From contig NZ_LOJP01000002.1 in the NCBI RefSeq assembly GCF_001553785.1, positions 590,573 to 654,572 on the forward strand: a DNA stretch of 64,000 bases, given 5' to 3'. A model generated the notes under the pieces. The model worked only from the letters and a program-made list of their open reading frames with translations, searched no databases and was not told where the DNA came from. Of the stretch, positions 41,079 through 49,391 are shown in pieces. Source of the stretch: Actinoplanes sp. TFC3. GTDB lineage: Bacteria; Actinomycetota; Actinomycetes; Mycobacteriales; Micromonosporaceae. How positions within the stretch are numbered: position 1 is the first letter of the stretch; each line of letters begins with the position of its first letter. The translations under genes were made by a program, and so were the position numbers.

Positions 41079-41727
41079 GACCACTTCGGCGGGCGGCGCA
41101 ACGGCCGCCCGCCACCCGGGCGCGCAACGGCCTCGGGCAGGTGCGCACCTCGCAGAGCCGCCTCGTTGATACGGAAATAACCAATGTTGCCGACAGCCGT
41201 CAGATGTTCTGAGGGCTTGGTGTTCCCCGGCGGCATAGCCAGATAGATTTTCTGCTGCGGCGCCACCAGGCGTACCGCCTCCAGGGCTGGCGCCAAGTCC
41301 GTATCCGCGGTGACCAGCACGGTCAAGCCGGCAATCCCCCGCGCGGCGTCGGCGACCATCATTGCGCCGAGCGCGACGTCCGTCCCCTTCTCTTCAAAGC
41401 TCCGATACTCGCGCCCACAAGGCAGATATACGGTTGTCCGCACCGGCGGCACGCGCCGATCGTCCGAGTTTTGAAGCGGCCAAGATGGACGTCGACCTTC
41501 GAACCGTTAACGCTTTTAAGCGCTTCGATGTAGTGGTCCTGATTGTCGGCCGCAGCCTGTTCGTTCTTGACGACCGCTGTGAAGTAGTGAACGACCGCTA
41601 CATCGTCGTTCGGACGAAGTGTCCTGATCAACTCGACCACGTCGAGCCAGAGACGCTTCCTCCCGTATTTACTCTTCATTCCGTAGTACAGGTTGAAGCC
41701 GTCGACATACGGGGCAACTGTGGCCAC
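41075..41727 (-). pseudogene. NYN-domain (PIN-like) RNase gene with a -1 frameshift
   Basis: Two frames together give one NYN protein. The N-terminal frame reads VATVAPYVDGFNLYYGMKSK...VHYFTAVVKN...VHLGRFKTRTIGACRRCGQPYIC. The continuation (CGREYRSFEEKGTDVALGAMM, LTVLVTADTDLAPALEAVR, PPGN) lies in another frame. Loss of one C within TGCCTT on the minus strand (about 41419-41424) explains it; restoring it gives a CxxC...CxC-like ribbon and a product near 217 residues. Catalytic Asp residues (YVDGFN, ADTDL) are intact. GTG 41727 has GGGGAGG six bases upstream. GC content looks lower than in the neighbours, suggesting transfer. A base-calling error is possible. Confidence 0.8.
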
Positions 41728-41796
41728 GGTCACCCTCCCCAAAGGTGTGCGAAGTGTTGTATGGTGGCCGTAGACGAAGCCGAGAGATACGGCAGG

Positions 41797-41824
41797 AACG
41801 GCCCTCCATGAGGGCCGTTTTTTT
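41797..41824 (+). terminator. Strong Rho-independent terminator with no clear gene
   Basis: AACGGCCCT / AGGGCCGTT, a 9-bp stem with loop CCATG and five more Ts after the stem's own TT. On the plus strand the only upstream frame is a 16-codon one (ATG 41761 to TGA 41811) ending in the hairpin. Confidence 0.85.
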
Positions 41825-42087
41825 ATGCCCCACATCGACCGGCTCGGCTGTTGACGCAGCACAGATGAGGTCTGCGCTGCAGCGCGAGATGCATCCCAGA
41901 GATACACGCCTAAGAAGCCCGTCAAGAACATCGGGTGGAGCAGTGGCGCGCGGCAGCCGCTGCCGCCCAAGGTCCGCACCGGATCGCCCACTGTGCACCC
42001 CCGCCCGAGATGGGGATCAATCTAGAGCGGAGACTAGTCACTAAGCAAGTTAGGCAGAGTCCGGCTCTCACCACTTACGCACGTGGA

Positions 42088-42121
42088 GGGCGAGGGGCAG
42101 CGGTAGCAAGGCCCCTCGCCC
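42088..42121 (-). terminator. Hairpin after the K+ channel gene
   Basis: GGGCGAGGGGC / GCCCCTCGCCC, an 11-bp perfect stem with a 12-base loop, 60 bases past the channel stop. Confidence 0.7.
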
Positions 42122-42181
42122 GTCCCTCGGCGTGAGCAGCGGTCTGCACCAGGCAACCAGCTACGACAGCCGGACCTTGAT

Positions 42182-43195
42182 CTAAGGCGTGTTGACCGGG
42201 ACTTTTTCCTCGTCGCGGATGTAGATGAGCATGTCGCCGGTTTCGATGGTCATGGCTTGCGCGCCGCCCAGCGGGACTACTTTGCCGCGGCGGATAAGGG
42301 CTACGACCAGGGTGGGGAGTTCGCGGGGGTTCTGACCGACTTCCGCGCGTTCGGCGGAGCGCATGGCCAGGGCCATTCCCTGGCCAGGGGTCAGCAGGTC
42401 CTCGACCACGTCGATCAGCGGTGGCGTGGTGGTCGTCAGGCCCAGCAGGCGGCCGGCGGTGGCCGAGGAGACGATGACGTGGTGGGCGCCGCTTTGCTTG
42501 AGCAGGGCCGCATTTTCCTGCTCGCGGACCGAGGCGATGATGCGGACCTGACCGGCGGTGAGCTGGCGGACCGTCAGCGAGATCAGCACCGAGGCCTCGT
42601 CGCTGTCGGTGGCGATGATGACCGACTTGGCGTTCTTGACGTCCGCTTCGAGCAGCACGGCCGAGCGGGTGGCGTTGCCCTCGATGGCTACCAGGCCGTT
42701 TGCGGCGGCCTGGCGCAGGGCTACGTCGCGGTTCTCCACGATGATGATGCGGGACTTGTCGTAGCCGGTTTCCAGGAGCGCGGCCACCGCGGCCCGGCCC
42801 TTGGTGCCGTAGCCGCAGACGATGATGTGGTCCTTCAACTTTCGCCTCCACCGGTTCACCCGGAGGCTGTTCCGGTACTGGTCGGTCAGCACCTCGAGGG
42901 TCGTGCCGACCAGGATGATCAGGAAGAGCACCCGTGCGGGGGTGATGAACAGGATGTTGACCAGCCGGGCGTGCGGAGTCACCGGGGTGATGTCGCCGTA
43001 GCCGGTGGTCGATAGCGAGACGACTGCGTAGTAGAAGCAGTCGAGCAGCGTGAGGCCGTCCTCATTGACGTCCCGGTAACCGGCCCGGCCGGAGTAGATG
43101 ATCGCGACGGTTACCAGAACCAGCACGACGGCAGCGAGGACCCGCACGCCCAATGCGCGTAACGGTCCCTGCCGGACCAGGGGTAATCGAATCAC
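42182..43195 (-). CDS. Two-helix potassium channel with RCK (TrkA-N) domain
   Basis: A 337-residue protein: TM1 (about 16-34), pore loop with selectivity filter TTGYGD, TM2 (about 82-105). A cytoplasmic RCK/TrkA-N Rossmann domain follows (HIIVCGYGTKGRAAVAALL, VENRD, EGNATRSAVLLEADVKNAKSVIIATD in successive blocks), and a TrkA-C-like end. It resembles MthK/Kch-type ligand-gated channels. GTG 43195 is preferred over ATG 43246 because a TATGGT -10-like element lies between them; the choice is uncertain. Confidence 0.88.
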   Translation of the reverse strand: MIRLPLVRQGPLRALGVRVLAAVVLVLVTVAIIYSGRAGYRDVNEDGLTLLDCFYYAVVSLSTTGYGDITPVTPHARLVNILFITPARVLFLIILVGTTLEVLTDQYRNSLRVNRWRRKLKDHIIVCGYGTKGRAAVAALLETGYDKSRIIIVENRDVALRQAAANGLVAIEGNATRSAVLLEADVKNAKSVIIATDSDEASVLISLTVRQLTAGQVRIIASVREQENAALLKQSGAHHVIVSSATAGRLLGLTTTTPPLIDVVEDLLTPGQGMALAMRSAERAEVGQNPRELPTLVVALIRRGKVVPLGGAQAMTIETGDMLIYIRDEEKVPVNTP

Positions 43196-43386
43196 TGAGC
43201 GCCCGCTTGCACGTTCACACCATAGCGGTCGGAAACCAGACCGCATTTCATGACAGCACGTAACGCGGGCGCGGCGGAATACCCACCGGTGAGTTGAGTC
43301 ATCGTTAAGGGAAACTCCATTGACACGCTTGTATGACGCAACCGGGCGATCCGAGACTGGCGGTCTGACCTTTGATGGAGGTTTTG

Positions 43387-43857
43387 ATGATCCGGTCCCT
43401 GCGCCGCATGCTCGTCGTCGCCCTCACCGCCGTCGCCCTGGTCGCCCCTGCTCAGGTCGCAACGGCCGCTGCCCCCACCAAGGCCCAGGTGCTCGCCGAC
43501 TGGACCCAGCCCACCGCCGCCAGCACGGCGAAGTGGAACGCGGCCCGGCTCGACCGGGCGCCCTGGGCGTCGTACGGCTTCGACTGGTCCACCGACTACT
43601 GCTCGTCAAGCCCGGACAACCCGCTCGGATTCGACTTCACCCTGCCCTGCTGGCATCACGACTTCGGATACCGCAATTACAAGGACATCGGTACGTTCAC
43701 GGCAAACAAGGACCGGCTGGACAAGACGTTTTACGCCGACATGAAGCGTAAGTGCGCCACCTATTCCAGTGTGGTCCAGCCGGCCTGTTATTCACTGGCG
43801 TGGACGTACTACCAAGCCGTCGTCATCTTCGGGTCGGTCGAGGCGCTCAACCGCTGA
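43387..43857 (+). CDS. Secreted prokaryotic phospholipase A2
   Basis: A 156-residue exported lipase: signal peptide (about 1-27, AQVATA cleavage), then a mature ~128-residue domain. The catalytic dyad is His91-Asp92 in LPCWHHDFGYRNYKD. Four Cys (72, 88 and two in KRKCATYSS...QPACYSL) make two disulfides as in Streptomyces violaceoruber PLA2. Ca2+-dependent cleavage of phospholipid sn-2 esters is expected. GGAGG lies five bases before ATG 43387. Its stop abuts that of the convergent cyclase/NB-ARC gene. Confidence 0.9.
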   Translation: MIRSLRRMLVVALTAVALVAPAQVATAAAPTKAQVLADWTQPTAASTAKWNAARLDRAPWASYGFDWSTDYCSSSPDNPLGFDFTLPCWHHDFGYRNYKDIGTFTANKDRLDKTFYADMKRKCATYSSVVQPACYSLAWTYYQAVVIFGSVEALNR

Positions 43858-46467
43858 TCAGCCCACCGCTTGGGCAAAGCGGGCGGCGGGGTGCTCCAGG
43901 TCGGGGTGCTCCACCGCCAGCGCCATGGCCACGGCTTTCATGAAACCGCCCCCGGCACCCTCGGCGTACGCCGCGTCGAAGGCAACATCACCGAGCATGC
44001 GCCGCAGCGCCGCCTGCTGACCGGCCCAGAACCCACCGAACTGGGTCGCCCGCCGCGCTCCCCGCACCGACTCAGCACCACCGAACAGCACAGCCGCGGT
44101 CTGCAGATCTCCGCCCAGCGCACACCGCACAGCAATGGCAGCCACGGCATCGGCCGCCGCACCCCGGAACCCATGCCGCAGCCGCGACCGCAACGCGACA
44201 ACCAGATGGTCGTGCGCGGCAACCAGATCACCCCGGCGCAACGCGACCATTCCCAGCAGCCAGTCGACAGTGCGGCGACCGCGATCCTCCGGCCGCCCGG
44301 CTTCGATCAACCGGGCGCCACCCAGCATCTCGGCGGCATCGTCCAGCGCGTCGCGCCGCCAGAGCAGTTCAGCCAGGGCGACAACAACAGGCAGGGCTGC
44401 TCCCGGTACGCCGGCCCGCTCGGCTTGCAGCATGACTGCCCGGCATTGGCGTTCCGGGTGCTCGGCGAGTCCGGCTTCGATCAGCGATGCGTGGTAGCCG
44501 GCTTTTGCTCGTACCTGAAGCGCAGGGTTGTTGGTCTGCTTGGCCAGGTTTTCGGCGCGCTGCAGGAAAAGGGTGCGCTCGTCACGGTCGGTGGCCAGGC
44601 CGGCATGGATGAGATAGGCACTGGCCAGCTCGCCGCTCGGTTCCGGGGCCTTCCGGTAGAGCCGATTGAGCAGTTCCCGACCGGCTCGCGCGCCGCCATG
44701 CTCACGCCACCAGGGATCAAGGGCGCCGGCCAGCCGAAGTCCCGCGCGCACGCTGCCGCTCGTCACGGTCCAGCGCAGGGCGGCCTCCCATTCCTTCACG
44801 TACGGCGAAAGCTCGGTCAACGACACCGTTCGCGGCTGCCCCTGCGGGTCGACGGCCACCGAATCGAGGATGTGCAAAGCCCACGAGACGTGTCTTTCCC
44901 GCGCGGCACCCTCCTCCCCGGCATCCCGCAGCCGCCGCGCCGCGAACGACTTGACCTGCTCGGACAGCCGGTAGCGCGGCCCGTTGACCACGTCGATGAA
45001 CGAGCGATCGGCCAGCTCGTTCAGCGCCCCGAACGCATCCACGCCAGACCATTCGACGGTCGGCAGCTCGACGGGATTGGCGAACACAGCCAGCCGCCGC
45101 AGCAGCGCAGCCGCCGGTTCGGAGAGCGCGCGGTAGGACCAATCCAGGTTGCGGGTGAGGCTGTCGTGCCGGCTCAGCGCATCATCATCGGCGTCGCTGC
45201 GGCCGGCGTCGAGGGCGGCTATCGGGTCCTGCAGCCGGGCCGCGAGCTGCGGTGCCGACAACCACCGCAGGCGATCGGCGGCGAGCTCGATGGCCAGCGG
45301 GTGACCGTCCAGCTTGGCGGCCACCCGCGCCAGATCGCCACCGTCATCCCCGGGACCCGGCCGTCCGCCGCGCGCCGCTTGCACCCGGCTGGCAAGCAAC
45401 GCATACGCATCGGCCGGCACCATCGGGGGAATCCGCCAGACCAGCTCCCCGGGCACGCCGAGCGGCGCCCGCGACGTGGCCAGCACGTCGAGGCGGGGGC
45501 AGGCGGCGAGCAGGCGGCGTACCAGGGTGCGCGTTTCGGCGGGCCGCGCGTCGCAGGTGTCGAGCACGACAAGCATCCCGCCGTGCCCGCACCGCTCGAT
45601 GATCGAGTCCAACAGCGGCCGCCCCGGCTCGGCCCTCACCCCCAAAGCCGCGGCGAGCCCCTGCTCAACCCCGGTCAAGGCGAGATCAACGACCCAGATT
45701 CCTTGCGCGTACGAGGTGAGCGCCTGCCGAGCGGCCATGTGGGCCACGCGCGTCTTACCGGAGCCACCGCAGCCGGCCACGGTGACGATGCGGTGGGTGG
45801 TGAGCAGGGTGCGCAGCTCGCTGACCTCGGACTGGCGCCCGGCGAAAGGGGTGAGGTCGGCGGGGAGGTTGTGCACCGGTGCGCCCGGCGTTCGAGGGCG
45901 GGGGAAGTCACGTTGCAGGCCCGGGGAGAGGATTTGGAAGAGGCGCTCGGTGTCGTCGAAGCCGCGCAGGACGTACCGGCCGAGGTCTTCCTTCGGGTGG
46001 GTGGTGAGGTGGCTGGCGGTCGCGTTCGAGCACAGGATCTGGCCGCCGTGGGCCGCCGAGGCTACCCGGGCGGCGCGGTGGACCTCGGTGCTCGTGTACT
46101 CGCCGTCGCGCGGAACGGCGTGTCCAGTGTGGAGGCCCATGCGCACCAGCGGGGCGGCTTCGGGGCTCGGCCACGGGTAAGCGGCAAGTGCACGCTGTGA
46201 CGCCACGCAGGCGGCAACCGCGTCCGCCGCCGCCGCAAAGGCAACGAAAAAGGAGTCACCCTCCGTAAAAAGCTCCACACCCGAGTGATTACGCAGAGCA
46301 GCCCGAATAACGTCGCGATGAGCGTTCAGCACGCCGACGTAGGCGTCCCCAAGCATCCGGGCCAGCCGAGTCGAGCCCTCAATGTCGGTGAACACAAAGG
46401 TCACCAGCCCGCTCGGCAGCTCGGTCCGTCCCGACACGGTAAGAACCTCCGCCCCCTTGGAAGTCAC
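43858..46467 (-). CDS. Class III cyclase-like domain fused to NB-ARC/TPR regulator
   Basis: 869 residues. Residues 20-185 are a class III nucleotide-cyclase domain (FVFTDIEGSTRLARML, GDS at 70-72, VRMGLHTGHA). The NB-ARC ATPase about 205-480 has P-loop GCGGSGKTRVAH, VLDTCD, ATSRAPL and LDGHPLAIELAA. TPR-like helices run to the end. Both metal Asp are present (28, 71), but the substrate-defining Lys before the second is Phe, so cyclase activity is doubtful. Unlike similar M. tuberculosis proteins (Rv1358, Rv2488c) there is no LuxR DNA-binding tail. It may be a signalling ATPase. GTG 46467. Confidence 0.85.
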   Translation of the reverse strand: MTSKGAEVLTVSGRTELPSGLVTFVFTDIEGSTRLARMLGDAYVGVLNAHRDVIRAALRNHSGVELFTEGDSFFVAFAAAADAVAACVASQRALAAYPWPSPEAAPLVRMGLHTGHAVPRDGEYTSTEVHRAARVASAAHGGQILCSNATASHLTTHPKEDLGRYVLRGFDDTERLFQILSPGLQRDFPRPRTPGAPVHNLPADLTPFAGRQSEVSELRTLLTTHRIVTVAGCGGSGKTRVAHMAARQALTSYAQGIWVVDLALTGVEQGLAAALGVRAEPGRPLLDSIIERCGHGGMLVVLDTCDARPAETRTLVRRLLAACPRLDVLATSRAPLGVPGELVWRIPPMVPADAYALLASRVQAARGGRPGPGDDGGDLARVAAKLDGHPLAIELAADRLRWLSAPQLAARLQDPIAALDAGRSDADDDALSRHDSLTRNLDWSYRALSEPAAALLRRLAVFANPVELPTVEWSGVDAFGALNELADRSFIDVVNGPRYRLSEQVKSFAARRLRDAGEEGAARERHVSWALHILDSVAVDPQGQPRTVSLTELSPYVKEWEAALRWTVTSGSVRAGLRLAGALDPWWREHGGARAGRELLNRLYRKAPEPSGELASAYLIHAGLATDRDERTLFLQRAENLAKQTNNPALQVRAKAGYHASLIEAGLAEHPERQCRAVMLQAERAGVPGAALPVVVALAELLWRRDALDDAAEMLGGARLIEAGRPEDRGRRTVDWLLGMVALRRGDLVAAHDHLVVALRSRLRHGFRGAAADAVAAIAVRCALGGDLQTAAVLFGGAESVRGARRATQFGGFWAGQQAALRRMLGDVAFDAAYAEGAGGGFMKAVAMALAVEHPDLEHPAARFAQAVG

Positions 46468-47456
46468 GCTTCATGCTGCCGCACAGCAATCACTAAGCAC
46501 ATCGTAGAAACGGTCGGTAACCGTCCACCCGCCACGGCCGACCCCGGAAGGACGACACCAGGAGAAGTCATCGATGGCAACGCTCACCACTACGAGTGAC
46601 GTAACGACAAGGTTCACACCCGGGTCACGCAGCAGTCGGCCACACCTGCCAACCCGAACGTACGTCCCTGCAAGAGTCCCGGAGTGCGATTCCCTGTGCG
46701 ACTCCGGGGGGTTATCGGGTGATCACTTGCTGGGTTGGTTTGTGGGTGGGCGCGCTGTGGGTTGTTGTCGTTTGCGGGCGGGAGTTCGCTTCTCTGAACG
46801 AGGTGGGTGGCGGATTGGTTCGGGCATTTTCGTGTGACTGCTTCATTGAGCGGCTGGGTACAGCGGGGCACTCGTGGACCGGTGGACTCTGGGCTCGCCC
46901 AGGTGAATCGCCGGTTCCGCCGTGCAAGCGACCTCACGACAAACGACCTCACGACAAGCGACCTCACGAACTGCGCCGCCCGGCAACTCGCTGGACTCGG
47001 CGTGGGTCCGCTTTGTTGCAGTCGCTGCTCCCCGGCGGCGCTGGAGACCCACCGCGCTCGGCGCGGCCACAACCAGCCACGCTTATGCACCAGGAAGCCT
47101 GCACCGGGCTCAGCGCAGCGGTAACCGCTGCCAGATGAACCGCAACCACGCCTGACCGCTGGCGAGCCCCCTCGGTCAACGCGCTAGCGACCCGTCATGT
47201 CCAACGCAACAGCAGCCAACGCGCTGGAGACCATCCCAAGCGCGACCGCACTGGCCAAGGTGCTGCGCCCGCCCTACCGCGCCGGCCCGCTGGCCTTGGT
47301 CGACCTGGAACACAGAGCAAGCGGCGACCCGCCGGGCCGGCGCGCCAGCCCATCTGCAGCTTCAGGAGGTGCCACCACCAGCTACCGGTCCGAGTAACCG
47401 CCTCGACCAGGTGCCGAGCCAGTACGCGACCTTGCCGGGAAGCAGGCAGCGCCGGG
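46468..47456. other. About 1 kb without a supported gene
   Basis: Several frames of 60-150 codons exist on both strands, but none has a ribosome site, domain or normal codon pattern. Visible structure: CCCGGAGT/ACTCCGGG hairpin (46678-46708), a T/G-rich plus-strand stretch (46715-46790), and three 15-bp repeats (46926-46970). One frame at 47197-47397 (66 codons) is the least bad candidate but stays unsupported. Confidence 0.5.
46926..46970 (+). repeat. Three tandem copies of a 15-bp unit
   Basis: AAGCGACCTCACGAC, AAACGACCTCACGAC and AAGCGACCTCACGAA in a row, with one changed base each in copies two and three. Confidence 0.85.
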
Positions 47457-47693
47457 TCAGCAGCCGCAGGCTCCGCCGCAACAGCCTCCGCCGGATGGCA
47501 CCCCTCCGCCGCCGGATGACACTCCGCCGCCGGATGAGACTCCGCCGCCGCGGCCGATGGCGACGGTGGACAGGAGTTTCACCGTGTCGGTGTGGCCGTG
47601 GGGACAGGCTGCCGGGGCAGCTGACTCCGCCATGGGACGGTTGATCTCGAAGGTGTCGCCGCAGGCGCGGCACCGGAAGTCGTATCGCGGCAT
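47457..47693 (-). CDS. FmdB-like zinc ribbon with Gly/Cys-rich tail (78 aa)
   Basis: A 78-residue protein: MPRYDFRCRACGDTFE zinc ribbon (Cys8/Cys11; second site CPHGH), then a Gly/Ser repeat tail (VSSGGG units, about 52-67) ending GGGCCGGACGC with four Cys. FmdB-family ribbon plus a CCGG-type tail is seen in many actinobacterial short proteins. The tail could bind metal, but this is inference. TACCCT-N6-ATG (47700-47705) makes it leaderless. A longer overlapping frame to 48335 is rejected because the opposite gene is clearly coding. Confidence 0.75.
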   Translation of the reverse strand: MPRYDFRCRACGDTFEINRPMAESAAPAACPHGHTDTVKLLSTVAIGRGGGVSSGGGVSSGGGGVPSGGGCCGGACGC

Positions 47694-47699
47694 CCGCCC

Positions 47700-47705
47700 A
47701 GGGTA
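47700..47705 (-). promoter_or_regulatory. Leaderless-type -10 (TACCCT)
   Basis: Minus strand: TACCCT, six bases, ATG 47693. Confidence 0.5.
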
Positions 47706-47746
47706 GGGGCTTGGCCGGAGATTCGCTGCAACGCAGTTGCGTGGCT

Positions 47747-47755
47747 GTGGACAAC
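47747..47755 (-). promoter_or_regulatory. DnaA-box-like 9-mer between divergent promoters
   Basis: TTGTCCACA on the minus strand, 41 bases before the -10 of the FmdB-like gene and 45 bases before the -10 of the lytic transglycosylase gene. Confidence 0.45.
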
Positions 47756-47800
47756 CGTCATCGAACGAGATCCATGACGCTTCGCCGAGCGTCGGCCCGG

Positions 47801-47806
47801 TACTGT
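47801..47806 (+). promoter_or_regulatory. Leaderless-type -10 (TACTGT)
   Basis: TACTGT, seven bases, GTG 47814. Confidence 0.4.
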
Positions 47807-47813
47807 CGTGCGG

Positions 47814-49310
47814 GTGGTTGACGGGCAGAAAAAATCTTCGCATCGTCCGGCGGCGCCGCACCTCGGAGGCCCGCTCGGCAGCTCCGGCGCGGCTCCCGAA
47901 CGAAGCCCGGCGCCCAAGCCCGGCGAAACGGCCGGCGCGACGCGCGAGCCAACCGCAACACCCGGGGGTTCGACGTCCGAGGTGGGCGCGACGCTGCGGG
48001 AACCAACGCCCAAGGCAGGCGAGCCGTCGAGGGATGCGGTGCCCCAGAAACCTGCGGCCTCCACCGCCAGCTCGGCACCGGGAAAAGCGACGCCTGAAGC
48101 AGGGACGGCGCTGGAACCCAACCCGGCCAAGGACACCAGCCCCGCCAAAGCCACCGGCCCCGCCAAAGACGGCCCGACCACGAACGGCCCAGCAAAGGAC
48201 AGCCCAGCCAAAGACGGCGCGGACAAGAAGGCCACCCCGTCCCCCAACCCCAAGGACAAACAGCCAGGCAAAGGCAGCGCACTCGACGGCATGGCCGCCC
48301 CCTCGGTAACTGCCGCGGCCCTGGCCTCCCGGCACAGCCAGCCGCGAGGGCTACGGAAGGCGAATCCGGCGCGGATGGCTCGGGGTACGACGGAGTGGGC
48401 CAAGCGGCCTACGGGTCGCTTCGTGCTGCCTGCCGTCGTTGCCGTTCTTCTCCTGGGGGCTGCGGGCACGGCTGGCGCTTATCTCGTACCGCAGGCGCTT
48501 GATGCTGCTCCGGCGCCCAGCGCGACTCCCGGGTTTGGGCAGGATGCCGCGATTGCGTCGGGGTCTGTTCCTGCTTCCGCGCCGGCGGCGCCGCTTCCGA
48601 GCGTGAGTGTGCCGACCGGGATCACCACTCCCCCGGTCATTGGCGGCGGGCTTCCTACCGGCACGACGACCACCGCGCCCGGCACTGTCCCCGGAGCTGT
48701 TACCGGCGGGACATCCACCGGTGGGCGGCCTGCCGATCAATTGAACGGGTGGGCTCAGCAGGTGGGGACGCGTCTGGGTGTGCCGGTGGTGGCGGTTCAG
48801 GCTTACGGGTACGCGCAGTTGGTCATGGCCCGGCGGGCTCCTAGTTGCCATTTGACATGGACCACTATTGCTGGGATTGGGCTTGTTGAGTCCGCCCATG
48901 GGAGTGCGCAGAATGCGGTGCTCGGTGCCGATGGGACGGTGACTCCGCCGATCTACGGGTTACCGCTCAATGGGGAGGGTGGCCGGCAGGTGATCCGGGA
49001 CACCGATCAGGGGGTGCTGGACAAGGATCCGACCTTTGATCGCGCGATCGGGCCGCTGCAGTTCATCCCGCAGACCTGGAACGAGCTGGCTACCGGGAAC
49101 GCTGTGGACGCCGACAACAATGGTGTTTCCGACCCCAATGACATTGATGACGCCGCCTTGGCCGCGGGGGTCTACCTGTGCAAGAACGGCCGGGACCTGG
49201 CCAAGCCGGATGCCTGGTGGGAGGCGATTCTGTCGTACAACGCCGTGCGGCCGTACGCGCAGAAGGTTTACGACACTGCGAACAGTTACGGTGAGCTGAG
49301 CCGCGGTTAA
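47814..49310 (+). CDS. Lytic murein transglycosylase with long disordered N-terminus
   Basis: 498 residues. Residues 1-200 are cytoplasmic and rich in Pro/Ala/Lys/Ser (repeats of AKD, PAK). One helix follows (about 203-226, FVLPAVVAVLLLGAAGTAGAYLV), then a Thr/Pro/Gly linker. The extracytoplasmic MltB/SLT-type domain starts near 310: catalytic Glu in IAGIGLVESAHG, GPLQFIPQTWNE, a Ca-loop-like DADNNGVSDPNDIDD, and AILSYNAVRPYAQKV. It cleaves peptidoglycan glycan strands. GTG 47814 (or 47808) with TACTGT upstream. Confidence 0.88.
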   Translation: MVDGQKKSSHRPAAPHLGGPLGSSGAAPERSPAPKPGETAGATREPTATPGGSTSEVGATLREPTPKAGEPSRDAVPQKPAASTASSAPGKATPEAGTALEPNPAKDTSPAKATGPAKDGPTTNGPAKDSPAKDGADKKATPSPNPKDKQPGKGSALDGMAAPSVTAAALASRHSQPRGLRKANPARMARGTTEWAKRPTGRFVLPAVVAVLLLGAAGTAGAYLVPQALDAAPAPSATPGFGQDAAIASGSVPASAPAAPLPSVSVPTGITTPPVIGGGLPTGTTTTAPGTVPGAVTGGTSTGGRPADQLNGWAQQVGTRLGVPVVAVQAYGYAQLVMARRAPSCHLTWTTIAGIGLVESAHGSAQNAVLGADGTVTPPIYGLPLNGEGGRQVIRDTDQGVLDKDPTFDRAIGPLQFIPQTWNELATGNAVDADNNGVSDPNDIDDAALAAGVYLCKNGRDLAKPDAWWEAILSYNAVRPYAQKVYDTANSYGELSRG

Positions 49311-49391
49311 GTTGCCACCCACAGTGATTGGCCGCGTACATATCCTTGACGGGCACTTCCCTGAAGGTCGAGATACCGGCAAGCTGTACGA

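Larger units (their letters stand above)
41728..42181. other. 454-bp lower-GC gap between NYN gene and K+ channel gene
   Basis: No supported gene. It holds a strong plus-strand terminator (41797-41824), a GCGCTGCAGCGC palindrome (about 41874-41885), an AT-richer stretch (TCTAGAGCGGAGACTAGTCACTAAG, split around 42020-42045) and the terminator of the channel gene (42088-42121). Confidence 0.55.

Noticed and set aside
46678..46708. Possible tRNA-like structure
   Set aside because: It is a simple 8-bp hairpin; no acceptor, D or T arms with the GTTC loop can be drawn.
46574..47138. Plus- and minus-strand frames of 87-158 codons in the 1-kb gap
   Set aside because: Composition follows the repeats, no start signals, no recognisable fold, and the frames contradict each other.
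47197..47397. 66-codon plus-strand frame starting MSNATAANALE
   Set aside because: Looks slightly protein-like at first but has no ribosome site or leaderless -10 and ends in low-complexity Ser/Gly; kept only as part of the gap description.
47457..48469. Long minus-strand frames opposite the transglycosylase N-terminus
   Set aside because: They mirror the Pro/Ala-rich repeats of the real plus-strand gene; only the last 78 codons form a zinc ribbon with its own start signal.
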